DNA of 64,000 nt, taken from positions 1,612,001 to 1,676,000 of the forward strand of contig WUJK01000003.1 in the NCBI GenBank assembly GCA_011317545.1, in the 5' to 3' direction. A model generated the notes under the pieces. The model saw only the letters and a program-made list of their open reading frames with translations. It was not told the origin of the DNA and searched no databases. A program made the translations under genes and the position numbers. Below are positions 48,833 to 58,994 of the stretch, one piece after another; within the stretch, counting starts at the first letter, position 1, and every line of letters begins with the position of its first letter. The stretch is from Coniella vitis. Its lineage: Eukaryota; Ascomycota; Sordariomycetes; Diaporthales; Schizoparmaceae.

Positions 48833-49707
48833 CAGTGCAAGCCCATTTCCCATTTCGAATTCGACTCGGCTCGAATCCAGCCATTTCTCTTTGTTTGCAC
48901 TGCTTGTCCATCGGCCAGACGACTGTGCTGCGCAAAACGACCGACGCCAATTGCAATTGCAATTCTGATCCAGGCCGTTTCTTGGGCGACAGGATACCAG
49001 CCGCACCGCCGCTTACGTTGCCTCCCGCAACTGGCCACCTGTGCCTAGGCTCTCCATCTCTCGGTTCCTCTCTCTATCACCACCCGCCTCTCGCCTCTCG
49101 CCCTGCATTCTCCGATGGTATCTGGCCAGCCACTGAGTCGACTCTGACGGCCATCCCGCCCCCCTCTCACTGGCTTGCTGCTGCTCGCCAAACGAAGCGA
49201 CGACGTCGACCCTCTAACTCGCTCACCGTTGCCGCTGCGTTTCACTCTCACCCGCCCCAACACATCCTGCGGCTCCATGCCAATCGAGCAGCTCGCTGCA
49301 TACCGTGAATGAGCAGTTTGCTAGAGACGGCACTGCTATCATCTCCTTTTCCCAACCATCCGCGGCATGACATCGATACAGAAGATCTCGAGAACCCGTC
49401 TTCATCCCTCCTCCCCCGCCAGCCTCCAGAGACAGCCAGCTCCAACCTCGGGATCCATCAGCCTGTCGCGCTGCTACTAATTGGCATTCCACCTCACATT
49501 CCCCTTCCTCTCTACAGCAACACACGCAAACCACCACGTCTGGGTTTGTTGGGTTGTTTATACATCGTCCTCTTGGGGCGCCGCCACACTCGACTTTGGG
49601 CTACTGGCTCCCAGCACGCGATATCCCTTGCGCACGAATAAAGCCAACAACCAGCCCCTGACCGCCTTGCTCCTTGTCCTTTTCTGCTTCTCTTTCCGCC
49701 TTGAACC

Positions 49708-51219
49708 ATGACCGACAACGATGACCACAATGGCGGTCTCGTTGCCGCTCTCCGCTCCGTATGGTTTTACTACATTGCCTGCACGCCATGTCGTCAGATT
49801 GGACACCGGCGCGAAACGCGCAAGGAGGCCAAGCGGGAGAGGGTTATCAAGGCGCGCCTCGAGATGGAACAGCCCGGCTTGTACCGCCATCCCAACCCGG
49901 AGAACACGAACCAGTACTGGATGGAGGACATCAACATGGGGCCCAGCCTCCCGAAACGCGGTGCCAGCCAGTACACGAGCCAGCGCAAATTAAAGAGCTC
50001 CGGCACCGAGGTTGCAGACCGGACAAATGGGGCCTCGTCGCCAAGAGACCGCCAGACCAGCATTGGCAGCAGTACCCACTTCCACAGCGCCGCCACGGCC
50101 AGCAGCCCTACCGTGGTTGCCGAGGACTATGAACTCCACACCACCCTCTCCATGTCGGTCGCGGACTCGCAGGACCTCGACTGGAACCGCAAGCGATATG
50201 AGAGAGAGGACGAGGAGCTGTGGGGTCACCAGATGGCTAACAAGGCCGGTCAGCGACTGCGTGATGTTATAACAAAGGGCCGCGACACTGCCGGTAGGCT
50301 TTTTGAGACGGGCAGACCCCCACGCGACCGCGAAGTCACCGAGGACGACCGCTCCCAGTTCTACGGCACCCCTCGTAACCCCCCCGTCAACGACTACCAC
50401 CCACCTGTTGTCAGCAGCCGCCCTTCGAGCCGCAACGAGTACCGCTGGATGCTCCAACCCCCTCCACCTGCCAAGGTCATGGAAGGCAAGGTTCCCGTGA
50501 GCCGGAGTGGTTCACAAACGAGCATTGCTAGCCGGGGCAGCCGTAACAGCCGTGCCAGCCGCAAGACAACAACGGCTGCTTCCTACGCCAGCAAGGAGGA
50601 GCTCGGCCTTGGACGTCTTGTGGGCGAAAGAATCGTCAAGGATAAGATCCGCAAGGGTGAGCTGCCCAACGAGGCGGAGGGGTCCATTCGCACCGCACGT
50701 CCCGACACGCGGAGGTCGAGGACCGGTTCCACGCTTAGTAGCATGCCTAGCCAGCGCTCCCACCGGTCGCACGTGTCTGCACGCAGCCGCAGCAACACGA
50801 CTGGTTCGTCCGACTCGTCCGATACCATCTACGAGCGCCGAATGAAGAAGCGTGCCGCCAAGCATAAGAAGGCGGAGGCTGCTGCTGGATCCGAGGCCGA
50901 CGACGAAACGGACCACGAGGAGCAGCGCCCCCATGGAGCTGAAGGGTATGTTGTGCAGAGACCCAGGCTACAGACCATTGCCAGCTCGGACTTGTCCAGC
51001 AAGAAGTCGGAAGCAAGCCCGCCCGCCGCGAACCCGACTATCGTCGCTACCATGTCGGGTACGACTCCGGCGACCGACTCCGCGCCGTCCTCCCAGGGCT
51101 CTCCCCTCGAAGATGTCACCAATCGCTCTGCTCCCACCGCGGCCGTTTCCCCTGACGCTACAGCAGACAAGGAACGCCCAGTCGGTGTATCCGTTGACAG
51201 TGGTCTTGCCCTGTCGTGA
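49708..51219 (+). CDS. Conserved-looking protein of unknown function
   Basis: Single frame of 503 residues, start at the ATG in context CCATGACC after a CT-rich leader. The N-terminus is the structured part: a short hydrophobic aromatic helix, LVAALRSVWFYYIACTPCRQIG, with two cysteines, followed by a very basic helix (RRETRKEAKRERVIKARLEM) and then a YWMEDINMGP patch. This arrangement suggests membrane association by an amphipathic or lipidated N-terminus (inference). The remaining 400 residues are Ser/Arg/Thr/Pro-rich and probably disordered, with repeated SRxSR blocks near residues 270-300 and 330-380 that look like kinase or splicing-type RS targets. I cannot name a family. Codon use is GC3-rich as in neighbouring genes, so I regard it as real. 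Confidence 0.75.
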   Translation: MTDNDDHNGGLVAALRSVWFYYIACTPCRQIGHRRETRKEAKRERVIKARLEMEQPGLYRHPNPENTNQYWMEDINMGPSLPKRGASQYTSQRKLKSSGTEVADRTNGASSPRDRQTSIGSSTHFHSAATASSPTVVAEDYELHTTLSMSVADSQDLDWNRKRYEREDEELWGHQMANKAGQRLRDVITKGRDTAGRLFETGRPPRDREVTEDDRSQFYGTPRNPPVNDYHPPVVSSRPSSRNEYRWMLQPPPPAKVMEGKVPVSRSGSQTSIASRGSRNSRASRKTTTAASYASKEELGLGRLVGERIVKDKIRKGELPNEAEGSIRTARPDTRRSRTGSTLSSMPSQRSHRSHVSARSRSNTTGSSDSSDTIYERRMKKRAAKHKKAEAAAGSEADDETDHEEQRPHGAEGYVVQRPRLQTIASSDLSSKKSEASPPAANPTIVATMSGTTPATDSAPSSQGSPLEDVTNRSAPTAAVSPDATADKERPVGVSVDSGLALS

Positions 51220-52242
51220 GCATGCCTGTTGTGTGTGTGATCTATGTCCGTGAGCCTGTTTTGTGTGCATGTCTTTCTCTCTCTCAGTGCGCGTGTCTCT
51301 ATGAAGCGGATCCTCGAAAAGAAAAAAAAAAAATTTGTAGACTGCATAGAGTTTAGAGTTTAGGGAGACGACTATGCCTACACTGTTTGTGTGCTCGTTT
51401 GCTTGTTTTCCTTGTTCCCCCCCCCCAATTCGCTGTTTTGCATTTGTCCTTTTCTATTCTATACTTCGTTTCTAACTCCGCACATATGTGTTTATTCGCG
51501 TTTTTCTTGCTTTTTCTTCATCTGGAAAACGGGCACTGAGCAACACCCTCTGCCACGACTCATTTTTATCTTTTTCTTTCTCTTTCTTTTGTGTGTTCCT
51601 TTTCATGCATGGACCTGGGTTTCCCTCTTTTTCTTTTTGCTGCATTGGCTAGGCGCATCCACCTGCGAGGCGTTTTGAGGATAACTTGCTGTTTTTTTTT
51701 TGGGCCCGGGGGGTGGGGGGTTGTTGGAGGGAATAGACAAACAAACAATTGAAGAGCAAGGAAGACAGGAAGAAAAGCAGAGAGGGAAAGGACAAAGCAT
51801 AAAGCGATGCGTGCGTGTCAGAGGCTCGAAGTAAGTGCAGCGTGCATGGTGACGGTGGTGGGACCAGTGATCGTATGTTGAGTTGAGACAGACTATGGGT
51901 CAAGTCGGGGAGTACCGAGTATACGATTTCAGACAAGAGTACAATCAGTGTATACAGTATGTGTACAAGCTAGACGTCAATGCTCTTTTGTGGCTCCCGA
52001 ATTCAAGGCAACTTTTGCTTGCCTTCTGTCTCTGCCTTTCCATGTTTGCCTATGGACAGGATGTGAACTGCAGCGTTGCGTGGAGGAGGGGGGCCGGTTC
52101 TTTCAGTCCCGTTATCCATCTAGCTGGGGTATACTTGAGCATTTGTGCTATTTTCTTTCCGCCCTTCTTGCTGCGCTTGTAGGAGACCCATGTCATGCAA
52201 GTGCTCATCTTGACTATAACCAACACCTCAAGAGCTGCTCCA
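51220..52242. other. Convergent spacer with 3' flanks
   Basis: 1 kb between convergent genes at 49708 and 52243. T-rich tracts near 51325, 51440-51600 and 51690 suit 3' ends; a GGG-rich run lies at 51704-51722. No gene seen. Confidence 0.5.
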
Positions 52243-53046
52243 TCATAGGTGCAGCCCTCCCTCGTCATCATCATTAACATCATCGTCGCCAAGGCTACCC
52301 AGACGGTCTTCCAGCATGCGCCGTAATTGTTCATCATTCAGCCGGCCTCCTGCCCCCACTGGGCCCCCGGTTGCAGTTGTTCCATTACCACTACTGTTAT
52401 TACCCACACTCTGCCCGGGTACCGCATCCATATGTAACTGCCCGTTTCGAATTGTCCCAGTTTGGAATGTCCCGTCCGTCCAGGGATTTCTAGTAGTATT
52501 GCTGCCGCTGCTTGTCGTTGCTGCTGTTGTTCTTGTTGTTGTGGTCGAGGAAGCATCTTGTGGCGTATCTGCAGAGCCGTTTACGCCATTCGTCAATGGA
52601 CGACTTGATGGTACGCTTTCTCCTTCTTGTCCTTGTTCTTGTCCAGTAGTAGCAGCAGCAGCAGCAGCATTTTCCTCGTCTGCATCCTCCACCGCTCCAT
52701 CGTCAAACTCGCGCCAGCTCACGCCGCGGAACTCAACTTCGGCTTTGATAAGGAGAATGCGCTCACGCATACGATCCATGACGAGCTCATTTTCGCGGAT
52801 GGCTTCTATGCAATCTGGATCTGGTTGAAAGCCATCATCATTAATGCTTGTGCTTATGTTTGTGTTTGCGGTATCGAGAGTAGCTTGGGTCCCCTCGGCA
52901 AAGGGCCGTAGTTGGAGATTGCTGTAGGCGAGGTGGGCGAGCGAGTTGCGCAGCTCGAGGGTCTTAAGGTGCAGGCTTGCGAGGGAGAGGTCCTTGAGAG
53001 CTGCAGCGAAGCGCGGGCCGGTGATGGGGGTTGTTTCGGAGGACAT
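52243..53046 (-). CDS. Coiled-coil protein of unknown function
   Basis: 267 residues from the ATG at 53046 (MSSETTPITGPRF). The frame is open further upstream but that part is poly-Pro and lies in the leader. Residues 10-45 and 80-120 form two amphipathic helices rich in Leu/Ile heptads (LKDLSLASLHLKTLELRNSL; AIRENELVMDRMRERILLIK), then EVEFRGVSWREFDDG. The rest is low-complexity: acidic, poly-Ala (encoded by a CAG-type repeat), Gln/Glu, then Thr/Gly/Asn. The last 40 residues contain a short helix (LNDEQLRRMLEDRLGSL) and an acidic tail. The helical pair suggests a subunit of a coiled-coil complex (inference). I do not recognise the family. It is divergent from GUA1. Confidence 0.7.
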   Translation of the reverse strand: MSSETTPITGPRFAAALKDLSLASLHLKTLELRNSLAHLAYSNLQLRPFAEGTQATLDTANTNISTSINDDGFQPDPDCIEAIRENELVMDRMRERILLIKAEVEFRGVSWREFDDGAVEDADEENAAAAAATTGQEQGQEGESVPSSRPLTNGVNGSADTPQDASSTTTTRTTAATTSSGSNTTRNPWTDGTFQTGTIRNGQLHMDAVPGQSVGNNSSGNGTTATGGPVGAGGRLNDEQLRRMLEDRLGSLGDDDVNDDDEGGLHL

Positions 53047-53637
53047 TTCTTTTGGAGTGTTGGATGTTTGTTGCTTGTCTCGTGCAGTCTCTGCTGGCTG
53101 AAGGATGAATGTGCGCGCGTTGGATGTTGCGGGTGGTGGTGGTGGTGGTGGCGGCGGCTGGACCGCTATTTTCTTTAGTTGGAACGCGTTAGGATGTCCT
53201 GCTTTGGCCAAAAAGTTACAGTGACGTTGGTGGGTTGCTGCCTTCCCACCTGCCATCTACAAAATGGAGGGGCGCCGCGGCTGACAATTGTCTGCTGCAG
53301 CAGAAGCTCTGGCCGAAGAGCGCTAGAACACCGTAACCCTGATCCCTGCCGTGACAGCCCCTGTCATTCACAAGCTTGCAGACCCTGCATGTACATAGTA
53401 CTTGGTACTCGGCACTTGCAGTAGCAAAAATGCACTTGCCCCGCGGCATACATAGTATACAAAAGAGTCAGAGAGGGGAGAGGGCCCTCTTTAAAATTTA
53501 TCTGGGCTCGGCCTTATCCATACGCGGGCTTGGAACTGCAGAAACGCGTTTTTCTGGGGACACTTTTTTCTTTACTCATCACCTTTATCTATTTTCACAA
53601 CCCCATTGAAGCAGACAACTTTCTCTGTTACTTCTGC

Positions 53638-53669
<32 letters not shown>

Positions 53670-53743
53670 ATCTTGGTTATACTCGTTTTGCAGTGCGACT
53701 GAAGAATTGGAGCAATTCTAGCATCACAAGACAAAGAGCGGAA
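53047..53743. promoter_or_regulatory. Divergent promoter region upstream of GUA1
   Basis: About 700 bp shared by the coiled-coil gene (minus) and GUA1 (plus). It holds a GGTGGTGGT repeat near 53136-53156, GTACATAGTACTTGGTAC near 53391, TACATAGTATAC near 53450, AACGCGTTTTT near 53543 and a (TG)15 tract at 53639-53668. Confidence 0.55.
53639..53668 (+). repeat. (TG)15 microsatellite in GUA1 leader
   Basis: Fifteen uninterrupted TG units ending 75 bp before the GUA1 start codon, so probably within its 5' leader. Length variation here could change leader length or structure. Confidence 0.85.
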
Positions 53744-56034
53744 ATGGCGAGACTTGAGGATGGCGCTGAGCCCCACGAGGTCTACCCGACCATTCTGGTC
53801 TTGGACTTTGGGTGAGTATCAAAACTTATACTGGTGGACTGGCATGCCAATCAAGATGGCGCAACACTTGCTGACTGCGTTGACAGGAGCCAGTATACTC
53901 ATCTGTAAGTCCCTTTGCAATCGCAAACTGGGAGGATGGCTGGATGGTGGAGGGGTCTATTTTGGTTTCAACGAAACGGCCCAGTGTATACATAGGAGCA
54001 CCAAGGCTTGGAGAGGCGACCAAGAGGGACTGGTCGCTATACTTGTGGTCACACTGCCATGCGACAATGGCTAACAGGCATGCGACGCCCCAAAGGATCA
54101 TCCGTCGTCTGCGCGAGCTCAACATCTACTCGGAGATGCAGCCCTGCACCACCAAGCTGTCCGAGCTCAAGTTCAAGCCCGTCGGCCTCATTCTCGGTGG
54201 CGGCCCCTACTCCGTTTACGACGCCGACGCTCCCCACGTCGACCCGGCCTACTTTGACCTCAACATCCCAATTCTCGGTATCTGCTACGGCCAGCAGGAG
54301 CTGGCCCACCGTCTGCACAAGGACAACGTTGTTGCCGGTATCCACCGCGAGTATGGCTCTGCCGAGCTCAAGGCCAAGAGCATCAACGCCCACGCCGACC
54401 GTCTGTTTGCCGGCCTTGAGAACACCACCATGAAGGTTTGGATGTCGCACGGTGACAAGCTCGCCAAGCTGCCCGAGGGTTTCCACACCATCGCCACGAC
54501 CCAGAACTCTGAGTACGCCGCCATCGCGCACGACTCGCTTCCGATCTACGGCATCCAGTTCCACCCTGAAGTCACCCGTGAGTCAATCTATGAACTGCAA
54601 ACCTCAAGCCGATGGCTCATTGGGAGCCCGAAACCCACTAAAATACTTGAACAGACACCACAAACGGCACGCAGCTGCTCAAGAACTTCGCTGTCGGCAT
54701 CTGCGGCGCCACCCAGGAGTGGACCATGGGCAACTTTGTCGAGCAGGAGATTGCCCGGATACGCAAGCTGGTTGGCCCCACGGGTCAGGTCCTGGGTGCT
54801 GTCAGCGGTGGTGTCGACTCTACTGTTGCTGCCAAGCTGATGCACGAAGCGATTGGTGACAGGTTCACCGCCGTACTGGTCGACCACGGTTACCTGCGAT
54901 TCCAGGAGAAGGAGCAGGTCGAGAAGGACCTTACTGTAAGTACTTGGGCCCTGAAGTACCACGAGTGGCATAGGCGTGGCTGGTAACTTACAACATCAAC
55001 AGGAGCACCTCGGCATCAACCTGCGGGTTGTCGATGCTTCCAAGGAGTTTTATGCTGGTCTTAAAGGTGTCCTTGACCCAGAGAAGAAGAGAAAGTTCAT
55101 TGGCGGTGCATTCATCGATGCTTTCGAGGCTGAGGTCCGTATTGTGGTTTCGATGGTGGAGTTGAATATTCCCCAAGCACTAACGTTTGGTACAGGCCGA
55201 GATTCTCGAAAAGGAGGCTGCTTCCAAAGAGACTCGTGGCGATAAGATCGGCTGGTTCCTTCAGGGCACATTGTTAGACACCAATCTGTCTCGCTGTTCC
55301 TGAACCGGATATATATACTGACAGGAGCACAGGTACCCTGATGTTATAGAATCTCTGTCCTTCAAGGGACCTAGCCAGACGATTAAGACCCACCACAATG
55401 TGGTAAGTCCCCCAACGTACCTTTGGACATCTCAACGCAGATTGCTGATACTCGGTTTCACAGGGCGGGCTGCCCAAGAGGATGACGGAGGGACACGGCT
55501 TGAAGCTCCTGGAGCCCCTTCGTGAGCTCTTCAAGGACGAGGTGCGCGAGATGGGTCGCCAGCTTGGCATTGCGGAGCACCTCGTGATGCGCCACCCCTT
55601 CCCTGGCCCGGTAAGTAATTACCTGTTCTCGAGCGGGAGCGCATTGCGGGTATAGCTGACAAAGAGATTCACAGGGTATTGCTATCCGCATTCTGGGCGA
55701 GGCCACCCCGGAGCGCGTTGAGATGGTGCGCAAGGCCGACCACATCTTCATCACCATGATCCGCGAGGCTGGTCTGTACGACAAGATTGGCCAGGCCTTT
55801 GCTGCGCTCGACCCCAGCCGCGCCGTTGGTGTCATGGGTGACAAGCGCGTGTATGAGAACATTGTCTTGCTGCGTGCTGTTGAGACGACCGACTTCATGA
55901 CGGCCAATCCCTACCCATTCAGCGCCGAGTTCCTGACTGAGGTGTCGACGCGCATTGTCAACTCGGTGCACGGTGTGTGCCGTGTCTGCTACGACTACAC
56001 TAGCAAGCCTCCAGGAACCATTGAATTCGAGTAA
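53744..56034 (+). CDS. GUA1: GMP synthase (glutamine-hydrolysing)
   Basis: Converts XMP to GMP with ATP and glutamine, the last step of de novo GMP synthesis. Nine exons: 53744-53811, 53887-53904, 54096-54577, 54655-54935, 55003-55134, 55196-55272, 55333-55402, 55464-55610, 55675-56034. They sum to 1635 nt and 544 residues, normal length. Every junction keeps phase, with joins such as LDFGSQYTHLIIRRLREL and EVTHTTNGTQLL. The N-terminal glutaminase has nucleophile C92 in ILGICYGQQEL and a FHPEVTHT histidine/glutamate segment. The ATP-pyrophosphatase P-loop SGGVDS is at residue 240, and the C-terminal dimerisation domain ends in KPPGTIEFE. Exon 2 is only 18 nt. The intron after exon 6 uses donor GTTAGA, less typical but GT. 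The intron after exon 2 carries a TATACATAG half-site. Confidence 0.96.
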
Positions 56035-56509
56035 ATGGGATGTTTGTAAGTGTTGTAGTTTGGAAAAAAGGGGAAAATGGGAGGGAGAAAAGAAAAGAAA
56101 AGCCAAGCTTGAGAGGCTATTTTGACATCGGAACTAGATGATTGAGTATCATATGTGGATTAAGCAGACGAGAAGCACAGGACGAGGCATAGACATAGAT
56201 TTCGCAACGATGATTACGATTTACTGCATTACATATTGAAATGTCTTTGGAAAGGCCGTGGGCTGACTATATCTCCGGAGTACTCGGTCGTTTGGCCTGG
56301 TGCTTGTTTGCTGGATACAGTCAGAATGCCTGATATTCGTACTGTACGCTTGGGCGATGCGGCAGGCAACTTTTTCTCGACTTACTTTCATAGTACAGTC
56401 ACTTTCCGTATGCTCATTCATCATCACTTGTGTGAAGATTTGGTGAAAGTGGCACACCACCAGGGCAGTACCTTGAGTTAGGAAGCAGTCCACTCAATTC
56501 AATGGCGAT
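56035..56509. other. Short spacer GUA1 to rhomboid gene
   Basis: 475 bp with the GUA1 3' UTR (A/G-rich near 56085-56105) and the promoter of the next gene. One CATAGTAC half-site near 56389. No gene seen. Confidence 0.5.
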
Positions 56510-58372
56510 ATGAGCACGCTTCTCAGCTTCAGCTGCGTCGGCTCGGGCCTGCGCCAGCAAGCTCACCGCACAATACCAGTCTCAGCATCGGCATCGGCAT
56601 CGGCATCCGCATCTGCATCTTCAGCGTCGGCATGCTCGATAGCGGCAGTCCGCTGCTTGTCGTCGTCAGCATGGTCTACTACACACTCCAAGCGCCGTAG
56701 AGCGGGCGGTTCAAGCCCAGCCTCCCAGAATTGCGGACTGACAACAACGACAACAACGACAAGACCACCATCCCACCCAAAATGGCGCCAGAACCAGTGC
56801 CAACAACGCCGCACCCTCTTCGGTGGTTCATCACCCAAAGCCAACACCGTCATCACGCACTATGTCCACCTTCCACCCACCTACAAGGACCAAGACGGCT
56901 TACCCTTCCGGCGCAACCCGAACGACCTCGATCTGGACACCCTCGTGCGCATTTTCCCAGGGTTCAAGGACATGACGCCAACCCGCGCCACCAAACTACT
57001 CCGGATTTTGCACGGGCGTCGTGTGGCGGGCACGCTTGATGACCCTTCCTTGCGTGTCAACACGGCGTTTTACACGTCTCGCGAAATTGGCGCTGCGCTT
57101 GAGTACCTCCGCAAGGAGGTGCCTGTGGACGAGGTGCTGAATGCTGGGTTGAGGGCGGAGGATGAGCTGCGGGAACTGGAGGCGGAGATGGCGAGAGGCT
57201 CCCCCCCGTCTTCCTCTGCAGGACAAAGCAGCAGCGAAGGCCAAGAAGCAGAGCACAGGAAACAAGACGACCCCCGCGCCGTCTACGGCGAAAGCATCCT
57301 CGACCGGATCCGCGCAGCCAACAGAGCCCGCCGCGAAGCCGAGGAGCGCGCCGAGGCCGAAGAGCGCCGCAGGCAGGATGAACTCGCCGCGCAAAACTGG
57401 GGCGCCCTGGCCACGACAACGACCACATCCAAGGCCGGCGGCGGGCTGAGCACGGTGACGACGCCGTATGATCCAGCGCTGCACAGGGGCCTGCACCCTT
57501 CGCAGCTGCAACACTACGAAGCCGCCACGTCGAACCTCACCGAACCGCCTGCTATCCCCCGGTGGCGCATCCTGTTCCCCATGACGGCCTTTGCGGCTGC
57601 TGCGCTGGGGGCGCTGTATCTCCTTGTGGCGCTGGTTTCGCCCCCTCGAGCAGGTCGCCAGCTCGTCCAACCAACCACCACCACCGTGGCAGACGACGAC
57701 GGTGCCATCCGCACCATCACAAGGGGCGGCTTCACAGAGGCACACGCAGTGGGCGCCGCCATCCTCCTCCTCAACCTGGCCGTCTTTATCGCCTGGCGTC
57801 GCGTCCGCCTCTGGAAATACCTCAACCGGCACTTCATTCTCGATTTCGTCACGCCGCGTCCCCACCAGCTCGTCACCGCGCTCATCACGCACCAAGACCC
57901 CCGCCACCTCGCCAAAGCGATGCTCCTCGCCTGGACAGGCGCCCTCTTGCTTGTCCCCGAAGTCGGCCCCGCCACCTTCCTCGCCACCTATCTCTCCGCG
58001 GGCCTGTGCGGGTACCTCGCGACGCTATGGACCCGTATCCTCGTCCGCGGGGAGCTCGTCTACATGTTTGGCGCCTCCTCGGCGGGCTTTGGCGTGATTT
58101 GTGCGTATTTCTGGCTGTACCGCTTTGACGGGTTCAAGATCCTGGGTCTGCCGCCGGACCCATACGAGGGGATCCAGGGCCTGGGGATTATCGGGCTTGT
58201 CATGGCGTTTTTTGCGCTTGTGCCGATGGTGAGAAGGCAAGGGGGTGGGGTGGACTGGATGTCGCATTTGGTCGGCATGTTGACGGGCATTGGATGTGCG
58301 TCGCTTGCCGAGAGACCATGGAAGGCTGGCAAGGAGGTAGAGAGCAAGGAGGAAGAGGGTAAAGCCTGGTGA
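56510..58372 (+). CDS. Rhomboid-family membrane protein
   Basis: Single frame of 620 residues with the fold of a rhomboid intramembrane serine protease. Residues 1-110 are Ser/Ala/Thr/Arg-rich, including an SA repeat from a GCATCG tandem, and look like a mitochondrial targeting region (inference). Residues 120-250 hold a soluble domain (LRRNPNDL-type region with IFPGFKDMTPTRATKLLRIL), then a charged coiled coil rich in Glu/Arg. Transmembrane helices start near residue 350 and seven or so follow. The active-site region reads MFGASSAGFG with S523 in the GxS position, and DWMSHLVGMLTGIG gives H586, so a Ser-His dyad is present. The usual GxSG is GASS here, so activity is likely but not certain. 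Alternative: a catalytically weak rhomboid-like protein. Confidence 0.82.
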   Translation: MSTLLSFSCVGSGLRQQAHRTIPVSASASASASASASSASACSIAAVRCLSSSAWSTTHSKRRRAGGSSPASQNCGLTTTTTTTRPPSHPKWRQNQCQQRRTLFGGSSPKANTVITHYVHLPPTYKDQDGLPFRRNPNDLDLDTLVRIFPGFKDMTPTRATKLLRILHGRRVAGTLDDPSLRVNTAFYTSREIGAALEYLRKEVPVDEVLNAGLRAEDELRELEAEMARGSPPSSSAGQSSSEGQEAEHRKQDDPRAVYGESILDRIRAANRARREAEERAEAEERRRQDELAAQNWGALATTTTTSKAGGGLSTVTTPYDPALHRGLHPSQLQHYEAATSNLTEPPAIPRWRILFPMTAFAAAALGALYLLVALVSPPRAGRQLVQPTTTTVADDDGAIRTITRGGFTEAHAVGAAILLLNLAVFIAWRRVRLWKYLNRHFILDFVTPRPHQLVTALITHQDPRHLAKAMLLAWTGALLLVPEVGPATFLATYLSAGLCGYLATLWTRILVRGELVYMFGASSAGFGVICAYFWLYRFDGFKILGLPPDPYEGIQGLGIIGLVMAFFALVPMVRRQGGGVDWMSHLVGMLTGIGCASLAERPWKAGKEVESKEEEGKAW

Positions 58373-58994
58373 GTGAATGGTTGTGTTCAAGAGCAATACT
58401 AAAAGGACGTACATCACATAGATAACATATAGTACAAGGACCGTTGGCCACAACACCTCGCATCTGAATAAATCAAGCAACCATCAAGCATTCGAGCTTT
58501 TAGTACCACGAAACCTGGCAATAGAGATCTTGCTCTGGCGGTTTATTTATCAACTAAAGCTCATAGGAAATCCTTCCCAAGGTGCAAACTGGAATCCAAC
58601 CATCCTCGAGTCGTGCGCACGTCCATGTTGTGTGAGTCTATGCTCACAGAAACCAACAAACAACCCAATGAAACCAAATCACCGTCTCTCGTCAAGGTGA
58701 ATCAGATAAGATGCCATGGTATCTCGCCCCCTTTGCAGAAATTAATCCCTTCCATTGCGCAGTATAAACAAGGACAAAGAAACATTCCCACGGACGCCTC
58801 CTTTCATCCAAAGAAAAAGAAAGATCGTAAAGAAAAGGAAAAGGATGCATGGATCCGATGAATTATGCGCCTTACCTAGCGGTAAACCTGCCTTTGATGC
58901 TGGAGCGCTGGTTGTTTCCTATATTTGAGTCTAGTGAGACTCCAGGGTTGGCTGAATGAGCCATTCAACACGTCAAGAGCCGAGCCATTGCAAC
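58373..58994. other. Convergent spacer, rhomboid / membrane protein
   Basis: 620 bp between convergent stop codons. Contains one ATATAGTAC half-site near 58429 and an A-rich stretch near 58810-58845. No gene seen. Confidence 0.5.

Larger units (their letters stand above)
45986..49707. other. Spacer and leader upstream of 49708 gene
   Basis: 3.7 kb without a recognisable gene. It holds clustered TACTATG/CATAGTA sites (46374, 46528, 46589, 46824-46842, 47227, 47777, 48027, 48412-48427), the GGTACCTAGGTACC palindrome at 48668, a GCCCAC tandem near 48805-48832 and a TTGCAA tandem near 48952-48966. The last kilobase is a CT-rich leader; long frames there (for example 48724-49308) are compositional. 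Confidence 0.5.

Noticed and set aside
57000..57907. Minus-strand frame of about 300 codons
   Set aside because: Antisense shadow of the rhomboid gene.
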